Numbered from the stretch's first letter, positions 1 through 11,850 are shown. The stretch: 64,000 nt of DNA from Flavobacterium frigoris (GCF_900111075.1 NZ_FOFZ01000008.1:97588-161587); one strand, 5' to 3'. Numbers and translations are program-made. Notes: a model not told the origin generated them from the sequence alone.

Positions 1-1230
1 AATTTCATCTTTTCCGTTAGCAAAATAGGATTCCAATTGTTTTACCTGAATATCAAAACGAACGTTAGGCATACCTAATGTATCTAAAATTACAATCATT
101 TTTTGAGACAAAATTGGAATTGCATCTAATCGTTTATCGTGAATAGCCGTTGCCTTTTGATCTAATAAATCAGCCTTCTCTTGAATAACTAGCGTCAGTT
201 TTTCAATTTCTGATTCTAAATTACCCAATTCAAAAACTGAATTTTCTAATTGAGTTTGAATTTCTATCAATTCCTCAATAGTCGAAACCTGATGCTTTTT
301 TTGCAAATTATAAATAAGCTGTAACTTCTGACCAATAAAATCCAACTGCACTGGATCGTTTATTAATTTATCTGAACACCGACTCAGTTCATCTGAAATA
401 TCGTCAAATTCTATTGCAAGGCTTGTAATTCGTTCTAAAAGCGAATTATATTCTGTCGAAAAAGCAGCTATTTTTTGTAGAGAAGCTTTAATTTCTTTTA
501 AATTATATAGAATTCCAATTTGTTCTTCATTGGCTACAGCCAAAGATTTATCAAGTGATTCTTTTATAATCTCTACATTATTTAACTTTTCAAACTCGTC
601 TTCGAGAATCTCTTGTTCTCCTGATTTTAAATTAGCTTCAACCAATTCATTCAATAAGAAAGTATGGTACTCCTGCTCTTTTAGCGATTCTCCTTGTTTT
701 TTTATGAGTGAATTTAGCTTTGTTTTATCTGCTTTATAACTTTTAAGGAGCACTTGATACTGTTGGATATTCTCTGCATTGTCTGCTATTGCGTCAATGA
801 TATCAAACTGAACATTCTCATCAGACAATTCTCTTGTTTGTTGTTGTGAATGAATGTCAATCAAAAATAAACTCAATTCTTGTAATACTTGCAAGTTCAC
901 GGGACTGTCATTTATAAAAGCCCTCGATTTCCCAGAAGGAAGAATTTCACGCCTAACAATTGTATCATCTTCATAATCCAATTCATTGCTTTCGAAAAAA
1001 GGAGATAAATTGTATTTAGATATTTCGAAATGAGCTTCAATAATGCATTTTTCTTCCTTATTTTTTAAAGAAGTCAAGTCAGCTCTTTTTCCCAATACGA
1101 GCCCTAAGGCACCTAATATAATTGATTTCCCAGCACCCGTTTCTCCTGTAATAATTGAAAATCCTTTTGAAAAATCTATACTTAATTTTTCTATTAAAGC
1201 ATAGTTTTTTATCGATAGAGTGGTTATCAT
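1..1230 (-). CDS. recN: DNA repair protein RecN (partial, C-terminus beyond window)
   Basis: SMC-like ATPase that acts early in recombinational repair of double-strand breaks in the cytoplasm. The reading frame is open from the ATG at 1230 to the window edge, giving about 410 residues of a protein usually near 550. The N-terminus carries a Walker A motif, GETGAGKS, at residues 29-36. It is followed by the conserved DIHSQQQ stretch and a long heptad-rich region that fits the coiled-coil arm. The Walker B/signature half is missing only because the window ends. It lies upstream of nothing visible and follows porD after a 57-bp gap, reading the same way. The assignment is secure from motif order and overall similarity to the family. 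Confidence 0.95.
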   Translation of the reverse strand, partial: MITTLSIKNYALIEKLSIDFSKGFSIITGETGAGKSIILGALGLVLGKRADLTSLKNKEEKCIIEAHFEISKYNLSPFFESNELDYEDDTIVRREILPSGKSRAFINDSPVNLQVLQELSLFLIDIHSQQQTRELSDENVQFDIIDAIADNAENIQQYQVLLKSYKADKTKLNSLIKKQGESLKEQEYHTFLLNELVEANLKSGEQEILEDEFEKLNNVEIIKESLDKSLAVANEEQIGILYNLKEIKASLQKIAAFSTEYNSLLERITSLAIEFDDISDELSRCSDKLINDPVQLDFIGQKLQLIYNLQKKHQVSTIEELIEIQTQLENSVFELGNLESEIEKLTLVIQEKADLLDQKATAIHDKRLDAIPILSQKMIVILDTLGMPNVRFDIQVKQLESYFANGKDEI

Positions 1231-1287
1231 TTATGGTATATTTTATTATGAAGATTTAAATTAACTGTAAAAAAATAGCTAATAAAT

Positions 1288-2172
1288 TTAGTATTTAATC
1301 ATTTCCCATTTACTAGAATTCAATGGAGAAGTTTTATTCAAACTCTCGATTAAATCCGATATGGTACTACTTGGACCTCCTGAAAAAATGGAAAGAATTT
1401 CATCTGATTTTGCATCGAAGAATATACGTGTCAAAAAGGCATTGGGTTTAGAACTGTTTAGTTTTCCCAGATCGATTAACGATTCTTTTATCTTTTCTTT
1501 CGCTCCTTTCACATCTTTTGCCATTAGATCTAAACCGGAATGATAATCCAATGTAGTTTTACGTACCGTTGAAAATGATCCTGATAACATATCATTAATA
1601 AGGAAATAACGATTTTGATTTCCGTCAGTTTGACTCCATCCTTTATAACCACTTTGTTGTGCAACGTTTGCGATATTTTGTGCTACTTCAAAATTAGTAT
1701 TCCCTGATTCAGCCAAAAAAGTATCCTGATCCATTCCTAATATCATATAGCTATAAAAAGAAATTACAGAAACCAGATTAGATTCGAATGCTGTAGGGTT
1801 AAAAATTAAATTTTCAAATTCAGTATATCTAAAGCTGAAATCCTTATCGTTGTAGTTTAGTACTGGTGAAGAATAGGAAGAATTAAAAATAGGTCTTGAA
1901 GATTGTACTTGCAACGTAGCTGTAAACTGATCTGAATTGTTTGCTAAAATAGTAACAAACATGGAGCAATTAACTTTTTCATTTTGCTTTAATGTCTGTC
2001 CTGTCCAATCTGTTTTATTTACAAATTCATTTAGGGATGTCTCCAAGGTTTTAAAAACCTGTAGATTAGCATTGCCTAATTTATCTGAATTCACCGTTAC
2101 AGTACAATTTAATTGCTGTGCTTGAATAAGTCCAATTGATAGTAGTAAGAAAAAGGTAAATATTTTATTCAT
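1288..2172 (-). CDS. porD: PorD-like protein (DUF4835)
   Basis: A 294-residue secreted protein with a clean signal peptide: MNK, a hydrophobic stretch, and cleavage near IQAQQ. The body matches the DUF4835 family, which annotation pipelines call type IX secretion system protein PorD in Bacteroidota. Its exact role in gliding or secretion is not established. The start ATG at 2172 overlaps the end of coaBC by 8 bp, so the two are translationally coupled. recN follows downstream on the same strand. This coaBC-porD-recN order is common in Flavobacteriaceae, which supports the call. No catalytic motif is visible. Confidence 0.85.
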   Translation of the reverse strand: MNKIFTFFLLLSIGLIQAQQLNCTVTVNSDKLGNANLQVFKTLETSLNEFVNKTDWTGQTLKQNEKVNCSMFVTILANNSDQFTATLQVQSSRPIFNSSYSSPVLNYNDKDFSFRYTEFENLIFNPTAFESNLVSVISFYSYMILGMDQDTFLAESGNTNFEVAQNIANVAQQSGYKGWSQTDGNQNRYFLINDMLSGSFSTVRKTTLDYHSGLDLMAKDVKGAKEKIKESLIDLGKLNSSKPNAFLTRIFFDAKSDEILSIFSGGPSSTISDLIESLNKTSPLNSSKWEMIKY

Positions 2173-3376
2173 TAAAATTTGATATTACTTTATTTAATAT
2201 ATCGTCGGCAACTGCTTCTTTCGATTTTAGTTCCATCGGTTCAATATTAAAATTCTTATCAATAAAGGTCACTTTGTTGGTTAGTTTACCAAAACCAGCT
2301 CCTTGATCCTGCAAAGAATTTAAAACAATCAAATCTAAGTTTTTTTTCTGGATTTTAGCCTTTGCATTTTCAATTTCATTTTCTGTTTCTAAAGCAAAGC
2401 CAATTAAAAACTGATTTTTCTTTATACTTCCCAAAGAAGCCAATATGTCATTTGTTTTTTCGAGTTCAATCACAAAATTATCTGCTGACTTTTTTATTTT
2501 TTGGGCAGCCACACTTTTGGGCTTATAATCAGCTACGGCAGCAGCAGCTATCGCAACGTCCACTTCATCAAAATACTGATGACATGCTTCGTACATTTCT
2601 TGTGCAGAAACAACGTTAACCACTTGAATCAAAGAATGATTTATCGTAAAATGCGTGGGGCCTGACACTAAAATAACCGAAGCTCCTAGATTAGCAGCAC
2701 TCTTAGCAATATCGAACCCCATTTTACCGGAGGAATGATTTCCTATAAAACGAACTGGGTCTATTGCTTCGTAGGTAGGACCTGCGGTAATTAGTATTTT
2801 TTTTCCTTTTAGAGGTAGTTTACTTTCCAAGTCTGCTTCCAGAAATCGAATGATATTCTCAGGCTCAGCCATTCTTCCTTCCCCAGAAAGACCACTCGCC
2901 AATTCACCATTTTCAGCTGGAATAATTGTATTCCCAAATGCTTGTAACAATTTAAAACTAGCTATTGTAGAAGGGTGTTTGTACATATCTAGATCCATTG
3001 CGGGTGCAAAAAAAACTGGACATTTTGCAGATAAATACGTTGCAATTAATAGGTTATTACAAGTCCCATTTGCCATCTTTGACAACGTATTAGCTGTCGC
3101 TGGAGCAATTACCATTATATCTGCCCATAACCCTAACTCAACATGATTATTCCATTTTTCGTTCTCATCATCTTGATTGAAGAAACTGGAATGCACCGGG
3201 TTTTTAGATAAGGTCGATAAGGTAAGAGGAGTTACAAAATCCTTAGAAGCAGGTGTCATTATCACTTGGACATGTGCACCTGCTTTTATGAATAGTCGTA
3301 CTAACGACGCTGTTTTATAGGCGGCAATTCCACCAGAAATTCCTAGTAAAACTTTCTTTCCGCTTAAAACTGACAT
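2165..3376 (-). CDS. coaBC: Bifunctional phosphopantothenoylcysteine decarboxylase / phosphopantothenate-cysteine ligase
   Basis: Catalyses two consecutive steps of coenzyme A synthesis: ligation of cysteine to 4'-phosphopantothenate, then FMN-dependent decarboxylation. The 403-residue length is normal. The N-terminal flavoprotein (CoaC) half shows the GISGGIAAYK start at about 12-21, the catalytic-type His in NNHVELG (H78) and a PAMDLDMY loop at 125-132. The C-terminal ligase (CoaB) half starts at about 190 with ITAGPTYEAIDPVRF and NHSSGKMG. The substrate-clamp motif reads GELASGLSGEGRM, with Ser161 where the enterobacterial enzyme has its active-site Cys. It sits between rpoZ and porD in a minus-strand operon. 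Confidence 0.95.
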   Translation of the reverse strand: MSVLSGKKVLLGISGGIAAYKTASLVRLFIKAGAHVQVIMTPASKDFVTPLTLSTLSKNPVHSSFFNQDDENEKWNNHVELGLWADIMVIAPATANTLSKMANGTCNNLLIATYLSAKCPVFFAPAMDLDMYKHPSTIASFKLLQAFGNTIIPAENGELASGLSGEGRMAEPENIIRFLEADLESKLPLKGKKILITAGPTYEAIDPVRFIGNHSSGKMGFDIAKSAANLGASVILVSGPTHFTINHSLIQVVNVVSAQEMYEACHQYFDEVDVAIAAAAVADYKPKSVAAQKIKKSADNFVIELEKTNDILASLGSIKKNQFLIGFALETENEIENAKAKIQKKNLDLIVLNSLQDQGAGFGKLTNKVTFIDKNFNIEPMELKSKEAVADDILNKVISNFNE

Positions 3377-3383
3377 TGTACTT

Positions 3384-3701
3384 TTATTTATTTGAATCTC
3401 TGTGGTAAATTTTACCGTCTAACCATTCTTGAACAGCTAAAGCGTGTGGCTTTGGCAATTTTTCATAGAATTTTGAAACCTCAATCTGTTCTTTGTTTTC
3501 AAAAACTTCTTCAAGACTATCATTATATGTAGCAAACTCTTCTAGTTTTTCAGTTAATTCTTTTTTAATTTCAGAATTGATTTGATTTGCTCTTTTAGCC
3601 ATAATGGTTATCGCTTCATACACGTTTCCAGTAGGTTCTTCAATAACAGTTTTATTGTATGTTATTGTATTTACCGGAGCATTCGTCTTTTTTAAATCCA
3701 T
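3384..3701 (-). CDS. rpoZ: DNA-directed RNA polymerase subunit omega
   Basis: Small RNA polymerase subunit that helps assembly around beta-prime. The 105-residue protein has the Bacteroidota omega layout: a variable N-terminal tail, then VYEAITIMAKRANQIN, which matches the conserved helix of the family, followed by an acidic region rich in Glu/Lys. The ATG at 3701 lies 8 bp after the bamD stop, and the coaBC start follows 7 bp after its own stop. It is therefore the middle gene of a bamD-rpoZ-coaBC-porD transcription unit. The C-terminal part differs from E. coli omega, as is usual in this phylum. Confidence 0.88.
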   Translation of the reverse strand: MDLKKTNAPVNTITYNKTVIEEPTGNVYEAITIMAKRANQINSEIKKELTEKLEEFATYNDSLEEVFENKEQIEVSKFYEKLPKPHALAVQEWLDGKIYHRDSNK

Positions 3702-3709
3702 GACTTTAT

Positions 3710-4504
3710 TTATTTAGTAAATTTTTGTAAATCTTGTTCAATTCGAGCTAACATTTCGTTCGCTTTCTCTTTATATTTCGTTTCGGCATCAAATTTAATC
3801 AAACTTGAATAGGCTGTTTTTGCTACATTCAACCTTTCTTCCATTTTTGAAGGAACACTGTTTATTCCTAATTGGTATGCAGAATCAAATTTATAAAACA
3901 ATGCATCCTCTTTAAATGGTGTCCCAGGATAATCAGTGATGAAATTATCTAAAGCTACAATTGCTGATTTATAATCTAAAATTGTATTGTATCCTTTGGC
4001 ATTTTCATACACTTTTTGCTCTATTTTTTCAGTTAAAAGCTTTACCGTTTTATTTGCCTCACCTAAATATTCTGAATTAGGGTAGGTATCGATAAAAACC
4101 TGTAATTTATCTATCGCTTTAAACGTATCTGTTTGGTCTAAGCTGTAGACTGGTGATAACATAGAATAGCTTTTTGACCCTAAATAAGCAGCTTCTTGGA
4201 CTTTTTCACTTTTAGGATATCCTGAAACGAAACTTTCAAACTGATACCCTGCTAAATAATACTGTTTTGTTTTGTAATAGGACTGTGCAAACATATAAAA
4301 CAACTTTTCTGCTTGTGGTTTTCCTCTGTAAGCAGGTGCAATTTGTTCAAAAATTCGTATTGCCTTAGTATACTTTCCAGCTTCATATAATTTAGTACCC
4401 ACTTCAAATTTAACGGATACATCATCGTTTTTCAATGCCTTTTGATATTCATTGCATGAAGCAAAAAAAACAACAACAAGCAATAAAGATATAATTTTTT
4501 TCAT
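3710..4504 (-). CDS. bamD: Outer membrane protein assembly factor BamD
   Basis: Lipoprotein of the BAM complex, which inserts beta-barrel proteins into the outer membrane. The 264-residue sequence begins with a lipoprotein signal peptide ending in the lipobox FFASC (Cys17). TPR-like helical repeats follow: residues around YEAGKYTKAIRIFEQI, YYKTKQYYLAGYQFESF and YKSAIVALDNFITDYPGTPF fit the BamD/YfiO pattern. It is the first gene of the bamD-rpoZ-coaBC-porD run. A good promoter lies at 4573-4602 (TTG, 19 bp, TAAATTTG). The roughly 65-nt leader contains two small inverted repeats. Confidence 0.92.
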   Translation of the reverse strand: MKKIISLLLVVVFFASCNEYQKALKNDDVSVKFEVGTKLYEAGKYTKAIRIFEQIAPAYRGKPQAEKLFYMFAQSYYKTKQYYLAGYQFESFVSGYPKSEKVQEAAYLGSKSYSMLSPVYSLDQTDTFKAIDKLQVFIDTYPNSEYLGEANKTVKLLTEKIEQKVYENAKGYNTILDYKSAIVALDNFITDYPGTPFKEDALFYKFDSAYQLGINSVPSKMEERLNVAKTAYSSLIKFDAETKYKEKANEMLARIEQDLQKFTK

Positions 4505-4530
4505 TTTATTTATTTTAATTGACTTAATAG

Positions 4531-4570
4531 GTTACGCATAACCCACAAAAAATCATACCGAAGTTTCGGT
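4531..4570 (-). promoter_or_regulatory. Two inverted repeats in the bamD leader
   Basis: Between the proposed bamD promoter and its ATG lie ACCGAA-gt-TTCGGT at 4557-4570 and GGTTA-cgca-TAACC at 4531-4544. Both would form small hairpins in the leader RNA. They could affect stability or translation; no known riboswitch fold is recognised. The pairing is visible directly, but any function is guesswork. Confidence 0.4.
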
Positions 4571-4572
4571 GG

Positions 4573-4602
4573 CAAATTTAGTTATTAATTTAGCTACTAC
4601 AA
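4573..4602 (-). promoter_or_regulatory. Promoter of the bamD operon
   Basis: Read on the minus strand, a TTG (-33 box, complement of 4600-4602) is followed by 19 bp and then TAAATTTG (-7 box, complement of 4573-4580). This fits the Bacteroidota consensus of TTG, 17-23 bp, TAnnTTTG. The transcription start would fall about 65 nt upstream of the bamD ATG. Confidence 0.7.
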
Positions 4603-4641
4603 AATATTTCTTCGCTTAAAAATAAGCGGGATTTTACTCAC

Positions 4642-5523
4642 TTATTTAGCTGTATTTTTAACAAATTGAGCTATTCTTTGAGATAAAGATTCATCAACCT
4701 GAACTAATGGTAAACGCACAAAACTATCTGCTATTCCCAGTGCCTCAAACACTTGTTTGATTCCAGCAGGATTCCCCTGTTCAAAAATCATATCAACACA
4801 ATCAGACAAAAGGTATTGAATTTTAAAGGCCTCATCTACTTTGCGATTCAATCCCAAACGAATCATTTCAGAAAATTCTTTCGGAAAACCTTGCCCAATT
4901 ACAGAAATAACTCCTGCACCACCTGCTAAAACAATGGGTAAAGCAATCATGTCATCCCCTGAAATTACCAGAAAGTCTTTTGGCTTATTCTTTATTATCT
5001 GCATGGCCTGCACCATATCTCCGGCTGCTTCTTTGATAGCAACAATATTTTCAAAATCATTTGCTAAACGTAGTACTGTTTTTGGCAACATATTACTTGA
5101 AGTTCTTCCTGGAACATTGTAAATGATTACAGGAATTGGAGATGCTTCCGAAATGGCTTTAAAATGTTGATATATACCTTCTTGCGTAGGTTTATTGTAA
5201 AAAGGAGAAACTGAAAGTATTGCAATAAAATCAGATAAATCCTTAGTTAGTAATTCTTCAACAATCCTTCTTGTATCATTTCCTCCTACTCCCAATACTA
5301 AAGGTAAACGGCCTTTATTGCAGTCAACCACTGTTTTAATAACCAACTCTTTTTCCTCTTGAGATAATGTAGCATTCTCTGCTGTTGTCCCCAAAATTAC
5401 AAGATATTCAATCCCTCCGTCTACTGAAAAGTTTACGATTCTGCATAATGCTTCTGTATCAATTGAGAAATCTGCTTTAAATGGAGTCACAAGAGCAACA
5501 CCAGTTCCTATTAATGCTTGCAT
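4642..5523 (-). CDS. dapA: 4-hydroxy-tetrahydrodipicolinate synthase
   Basis: Condenses pyruvate with aspartate semialdehyde, the first committed step of the lysine/diaminopimelate pathway, in the cytoplasm. The 293-residue TIM-barrel protein shows the [13 protein letters not shown] motif near the N-terminus, [14 protein letters not shown] with the catalytic Tyr, and [12 protein letters not shown] with the Schiff-base Lys. SGDDMIALP follows. Length and motif order are typical for DapA. The ATG at 5523 lies 6 bp after the DUF6913 stop, so the two genes are probably co-transcribed. A 118-bp gap with only a weak hairpin near 4614-4628 separates dapA from the bamD promoter region. Confidence 0.95.
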   Translation of the reverse strand: MQALIGTGVALVTPFKADFSIDTEALCRIVNFSVDGGIEYLVILGTTAENATLSQEEKELVIKTVVDCNKGRLPLVLGVGGNDTRRIVEELLTKDLSDFIAILSVSPFYNKPTQEGIYQHFKAISEASPIPVIIYNVPGRTSSNMLPKTVLRLANDFENIVAIKEAAGDMVQAMQIIKNKPKDFLVISGDDMIALPIVLAGGAGVISVIGQGFPKEFSEMIRLGLNRKVDEAFKIQYLLSDCVDMIFEQGNPAGIKQVFEALGIADSFVRLPLVQVDESLSQRIAQFVKNTAK

Positions 5524-5529
5524 GTTAAA

Positions 5530-6048
5530 TTATATTTTGTTTAATATTTTTAAGTACCTAAATAATTCATGAGTAAAAACCTTATAATTCTCTGCATTGG
5601 TATTGATCATTAAATTGTTTAATCTTTTATCAATAGCCGCAAAACCAACTTTGAAATGTGCTTTGGAATTATGAGTTACTATTAATAAAATTGATTTTTC
5701 AATATCATAATAACTAATCAGCAAATCAAATTCTTTGTCAATAAAATCGTTAACAGCAGAATTATCTATTTTGCCATTCCACTTTAAATGTTTAGAACTA
5801 AAAATAGCTCGCACATTGTTAGTGCTATTTTTTAATGTTTCTCTGTAAACAATAACATCTATATTTTCTTTTAAAATACCATTTGCAATTAACTCGTTTA
5901 TAAAAGATTTTGATTCTGAAAAATGGCGTTGATCTATAACTACACCTACAGTCTTAATTATTTCAGACACCGAATCGCTATTTACATTTTGCAAACTGTT
6001 TTTTAATATTTTTTTTACAGAGAATTCTTTTATATAATTTAAAAACAT
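5530..6048 (-). CDS. DUF6913 family protein
   Basis: A 172-residue soluble protein without signal peptide or membrane segment. It resembles the DUF6913 family, found next to dapA in many Flavobacteriaceae; no biochemical function is known. The middle of the protein (TVGVVIDQRHF, VIVYRETLKN, DLLISYYDIEKSILLIV) suggests an alternating alpha/beta fold, and a conserved segment SKAHFKVGF lies near residue 130. It heads a two-gene operon with dapA. Its promoter, TTG-N18-TAATTTTG at 6067-6095, overlaps the intergenic space shared with the divergent nucleotidase gene. Confidence 0.7.
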   Translation of the reverse strand: MFLNYIKEFSVKKILKNSLQNVNSDSVSEIIKTVGVVIDQRHFSESKSFINELIANGILKENIDVIVYRETLKNSTNNVRAIFSSKHLKWNGKIDNSAVNDFIDKEFDLLISYYDIEKSILLIVTHNSKAHFKVGFAAIDKRLNNLMINTNAENYKVFTHELFRYLKILNKI

Positions 6049-6066
6049 TCTACTTTTACTGTTTTA

Positions 6067-6095
6067 CAAAATTAATTAATTAAGTCTCATAACAA
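6067..6095 (-). promoter_or_regulatory. Promoter of the DUF6913-dapA operon
   Basis: On the minus strand the sequence reads TTG (complement of 6093-6095), 18 bp, then TAATTTTG (complement of 6067-6074), a close match to the Bacteroidota consensus. The predicted start leaves a leader of about 12-15 nt before the ATG at 6048. The divergent gene at 6096 starts immediately beside the -33 box, so its own promoter must lie inside the DUF6913 coding region. Confidence 0.7.
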
Positions 6096-6875
6096 ATGGT
6101 AAATCTAAAAAAGTATAACGATGTTTTAAAACTTTTTGTTATATTCTTAACATTTTTTTTCATCCACTCTTGTGGAACTAAAACACTGAGGCTAACGCGA
6201 ATTGAAGGCAAACAATTACCCATTACCGAGAAAGAATCTCAAGTATCTGAAATTGAAAACTTTATCAAACCCTACAGAGAGCATATTACTAAAGATTTAG
6301 ACAGTGTTTTGGCCTACTGCCCTGAAACTTTAGAAAAAAGTACCGGAAAATGGCAAACAACTATTGGCAACTTAATGGCCGATGTTGTTTTAGAAAGAGG
6401 AAATAGTGTCTTTACTAAAAGAGAAAATAAGAGTATTGATATCTGTTTACTCAATCAAGGTGGGATAAGATCTATTCTTCCAAAAGGAAATGTAACGAGT
6501 AGAAACGCTTTCCAAATTATGCCTTTTGAAAATAGCCTCGTTGTTGTAGCGTTAAAAGGCGAACAAATTTATGAAATTGTAGATTATTTCCTCTCTGAAA
6601 AGCAACCCCATCCTTTGTCTGGTATGTCGTTTACTATCGACAAAAATAATCATGCTAAAAATATTCTGGTACAAGATAAACCACTGGAAAAAGATAAAGT
6701 ATACTATGTAGGAACTAACGACTATTTATCGAATGGAGGAGACAATATGTCTTTTTTCAGCAAAGGGATTCAAAAATATAATTTGGATTATAAATTACGA
6801 AATATCTTGATTGATTACTTTAAAGAAGTAGACACTATACCTGTAATTAAAGATATTCGCATCACTGTCGAATAA
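6096..6875 (+). CDS. 5'-nucleotidase C-terminal domain lipoprotein
   Basis: A 259-residue predicted lipoprotein: a hydrophobic N-terminus ends in FFIHSCG, a lipobox with Cys at about residue 26. The mature part matches the 5'-nucleotidase C-terminal (substrate-binding) domain. It contains GNLMADVVLERG, LLNQGGIRS, SRNAFQIMPFENSLVVVALKG and GTNDYLSNGGDNM, all hallmarks of the UshA-type adenosine-binding half. The catalytic metallophosphatase half is absent here and is encoded separately by the next gene. The two together would make one secreted nucleotidase. The gap to the next gene is 121 bp on the same strand. Confidence 0.85.
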   Translation: MVNLKKYNDVLKLFVIFLTFFFIHSCGTKTLRLTRIEGKQLPITEKESQVSEIENFIKPYREHITKDLDSVLAYCPETLEKSTGKWQTTIGNLMADVVLERGNSVFTKRENKSIDICLLNQGGIRSILPKGNVTSRNAFQIMPFENSLVVVALKGEQIYEIVDYFLSEKQPHPLSGMSFTIDKNNHAKNILVQDKPLEKDKVYYVGTNDYLSNGGDNMSFFSKGIQKYNLDYKLRNILIDYFKEVDTIPVIKDIRITVE

Positions 6876-6996
6876 GTATCAAATATTCTTAAAATAATCA
6901 TAGCCCTATCCCCGATTGTAGTGAAAATCCTTTTTATTTTTAAAAAAAAGAAAAAGATTGCAACGGAAAGCGGTATTAAGCTCCAAAAAAGAAAAA

Positions 6997-7904
6997 ATGA
7001 AAAGAAGAGATTTTTTAGAAAAAACGGCCGTAAGTACTGCAGTATTAGGTTTAGGTGTATCATTAAGCAGTTTTGTATCTTTGAATGTCAAAAAAATCAC
7101 CATACTCCATACTAACGATGTCCATAGCCATATTGATCCTTTTCCTGCAGATGATCCCAGAAATCCTAATATGGGCGGTGTTGCCAGAAGAGCGGCATTG
7201 ATCCAAAAAATCAGAAAGGAAGATGAAAATGTATTACTACTTGATGCGGGTGATATCTTTCAAGGGACGCCTTACTTCAATTATTATGGCGGTGAACTGG
7301 AATTTAAATTAATGAGCATGATGGAATATGATGCCTCGACCATAGGAAACCATGATTTTGATAATGGCGTTGCCGGTCTATACGCGCAAATCCCACATGC
7401 AAAATTCGAATTCTTATCTGCTAATTATGATTTTAAGAATACAGAATTGGATGGCTTGATTAAACCGTATAAAATTTTCAATAAAAACGGAATTAAAGTT
7501 GGTGTTTTTGGTATTGGAATTGAACTTGACGGTTTAGTTGATAAAAAAATGTATCAAGAAACGGTCTACAACAATCCTGTTGAAACAGCACAGGAAATGG
7601 CTAGAATATTAAAGGAAGAACTTAAATGCGACTTAATTATTTGTTTGTCACATTTAGGATATAACTATAAAAACGAGCCAACGAAAATCTGTGACTTGCA
7701 ACTTGCAGCCTTAACAAAAGATATTGATCTGATAATCGGTGGACACACGCACACTTTTCTTGATAAACCAACCGTTACGAAAAACAGTATTGGAAATGAA
7801 GTTTTAGTGAATCAAGTAGGTTGTTATGGAATCAACCTTGGTCGAATTGATTTTTATTTTGATTCCAATAAAAGAAAAGCATCGGAAGGAAAATCCATTT
7901 TAGT

Positions 7905-7908
<4 letters not shown>
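6997..7908 (+). CDS. Metallophosphatase, 5'-nucleotidase N-terminal catalytic domain (Tat-exported)
   Basis: A 303-residue calcineurin-like phosphoesterase. Metal-ligand motifs are in the expected order: ILHTNDVHSH, LLDAGDIFQGTPY, STIGNHDFDNG, CLSHLG and IIGGHTHTF. These match the UshA/CpdB catalytic domain that removes phosphate from nucleotides. The ATG at 6997 is preferred over an upstream TTG at 6958 because it gives a twin-arginine signal, KRRDFLEK, followed by a hydrophobic segment. Export as a folded protein is therefore likely. The C-terminal substrate domain is missing; the preceding gene supplies it. The stop overlaps the end of the convergent membrane-protein gene by 4 bp. Confidence 0.9.
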
Positions 7909-10632
<2,724 letters not shown>

Positions 10633-10654
10633 TTAAAAGAAATATTATGAATTA

Positions 10655-11128
10655 TTACCCTTCAATAATTGAATTTATTTGCTTATACAATTGCCCATCA
10701 CTTAAAAAAGCACCCTGTTGTATCAAAGCAAAAATAGAAGTATTACGCTCTTCTGTAAACTCCTTTTTACCCACTTTCATTTCGATTGTTTCTGTAAACA
10801 TATTATCACTAAGCCATTGCAACCCTTCTTTCGTTAAAAAGTCAACCTCAGGAACCAATGATTTTAGAACTATAGACTGTACGTGCGTATCATAACTCTG
10901 GAAAAGAAAAATGTGGTTTTTTGAAAAATGCTCTAAATATTCAGCTCTTGTCAAAACCCCTTCCCAAACTAAATCTGAAAAAACGTCTAGTTCTTGCTCG
11001 GCCACCTCAGGTTTGTCTTTTTTAATGATATCCCATTCTGCTTTATCAATTGTTTGAGTTGCCAAAAAAGTAGTAAACTCTTGCGTTAACTCTTCAAATT
11101 GTTCTTTTGTTAATCTTGTATATTTCAT
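10655..11128 (-). CDS. DUF6495 family protein
   Basis: A 157-residue soluble protein, acidic and helix-rich, starting MKYTRLTKEQFEEL. It matches the DUF6495 family of Bacteroidota, for which no function is known. There is no signal peptide, membrane helix or recognised catalytic motif. It stands alone between the terminators of rplI and the ligA gene, all on the minus strand. A 76-bp gap separates its stop from the ligA start. Confidence 0.7.
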   Translation of the reverse strand: MKYTRLTKEQFEELTQEFTTFLATQTIDKAEWDIIKKDKPEVAEQELDVFSDLVWEGVLTRAEYLEHFSKNHIFLFQSYDTHVQSIVLKSLVPEVDFLTKEGLQWLSDNMFTETIEMKVGKKEFTEERNTSIFALIQQGAFLSDGQLYKQINSIIEG

Positions 11129-11194
11129 TAAATTTTATTTTACTACAAAGCATTTCGCTTTTGTTGTTTTAATTTTGCAGCAAATTTAAAATTT

Positions 11195-11239
11195 AAAAAT
11201 AGAAAAGCCTTCTTTTACAAGAAGGCTTTTCTATTTTTA
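11195..11239 (-). terminator. Strong hairpin terminator
   Basis: Perfect inverted repeat: AAAATAGAAAAGCCTTCT pairs with AGAAGGCTTTTCTATTTT around a 6-nt loop, with A/T runs on both sides so it can act in either direction. It lies downstream of the rplI operon (its second hairpin) and upstream of DUF6495 on the minus strand. Confidence 0.8.
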
Positions 11240-11353
11240 TTTAATAATTGAGACAAGAAAGTATATATAATTCCAAATTGTACTTGCCATCTTAACAGTA
11301 AAATAGCATCGTAATTAAATGTTTAGTTTGTGTAACATCAAAAACCGGCAAAA

Positions 11354-11379
11354 AAAAATCACTCCGAGGAGTGATTTTT
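11354..11379 (-). terminator. rplI operon terminator
   Basis: AAAAATCACTCC-ga-GGAGTGATTTTT is a 12-bp perfect stem with a run of eight T on the minus strand, 34 bp past the rplI stop. This is a textbook intrinsic terminator for rpsF-rpsR-rplI. Confidence 0.9.
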
Positions 11380-11412
11380 AAATTTATCTATAAAAACGTT
11401 AACTAAATGAAA

Positions 11413-11850
11413 TTATTCTGCAACAATTTCATAAGGCAATTCGATAATTACATCTCTGTGTAAACGAACACTTGCAGTGTATTTACCAGTACGCTTAACG
11501 ATACCACTAGTGATGAATTTTCTATCAATTACTTGACCACCTTTTGCTAATACATTAGCGATGTCGATATTCGTGATTGAACCGAATAATTTTTCTCCAC
11601 CCGCTTTTGCAGTAATTTTAATTTCGATAGCTTTTAAGGCTTCAGCAAGTACTTGCGCATCACCTACCACTTTAGCTTCTTTATGTGCTCTTTGTTTTAG
11701 GTTTTCAGCTAATACTTTCTTTGCAGAAGAGGTAGCTAAATGAGCAAATCCTTGTGGGATTAAAAAATTACGACCATAACCATTTTTTACAGTTACTACA
11801 TCATCTTTAAATCCGACGTTTTGAACGTCTTGTTTTAATATAAGTTCCAT
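11413..11850 (-). CDS. rplI: 50S ribosomal protein L9
   Basis: Binds 23S rRNA at the base of the L1 stalk. The 145-residue protein begins MELILKQDVQNVGFKDDVVTVKNGYGRNFLIPQG, which carries the L9 signature (GYGRNFLIP). A connecting helix and the C-terminal domain follow (KLFGSITNIDIA, GKYTASVRLH). Length is normal. It is the last gene of the rpsF-rpsR-rplI operon, 65 bp after rpsR, and is followed by two terminator hairpins. Confidence 0.97.
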   Translation of the reverse strand: MELILKQDVQNVGFKDDVVTVKNGYGRNFLIPQGFAHLATSSAKKVLAENLKQRAHKEAKVVGDAQVLAEALKAIEIKITAKAGGEKLFGSITNIDIANVLAKGGQVIDRKFITSGIVKRTGKYTASVRLHRDVIIELPYEIVAE

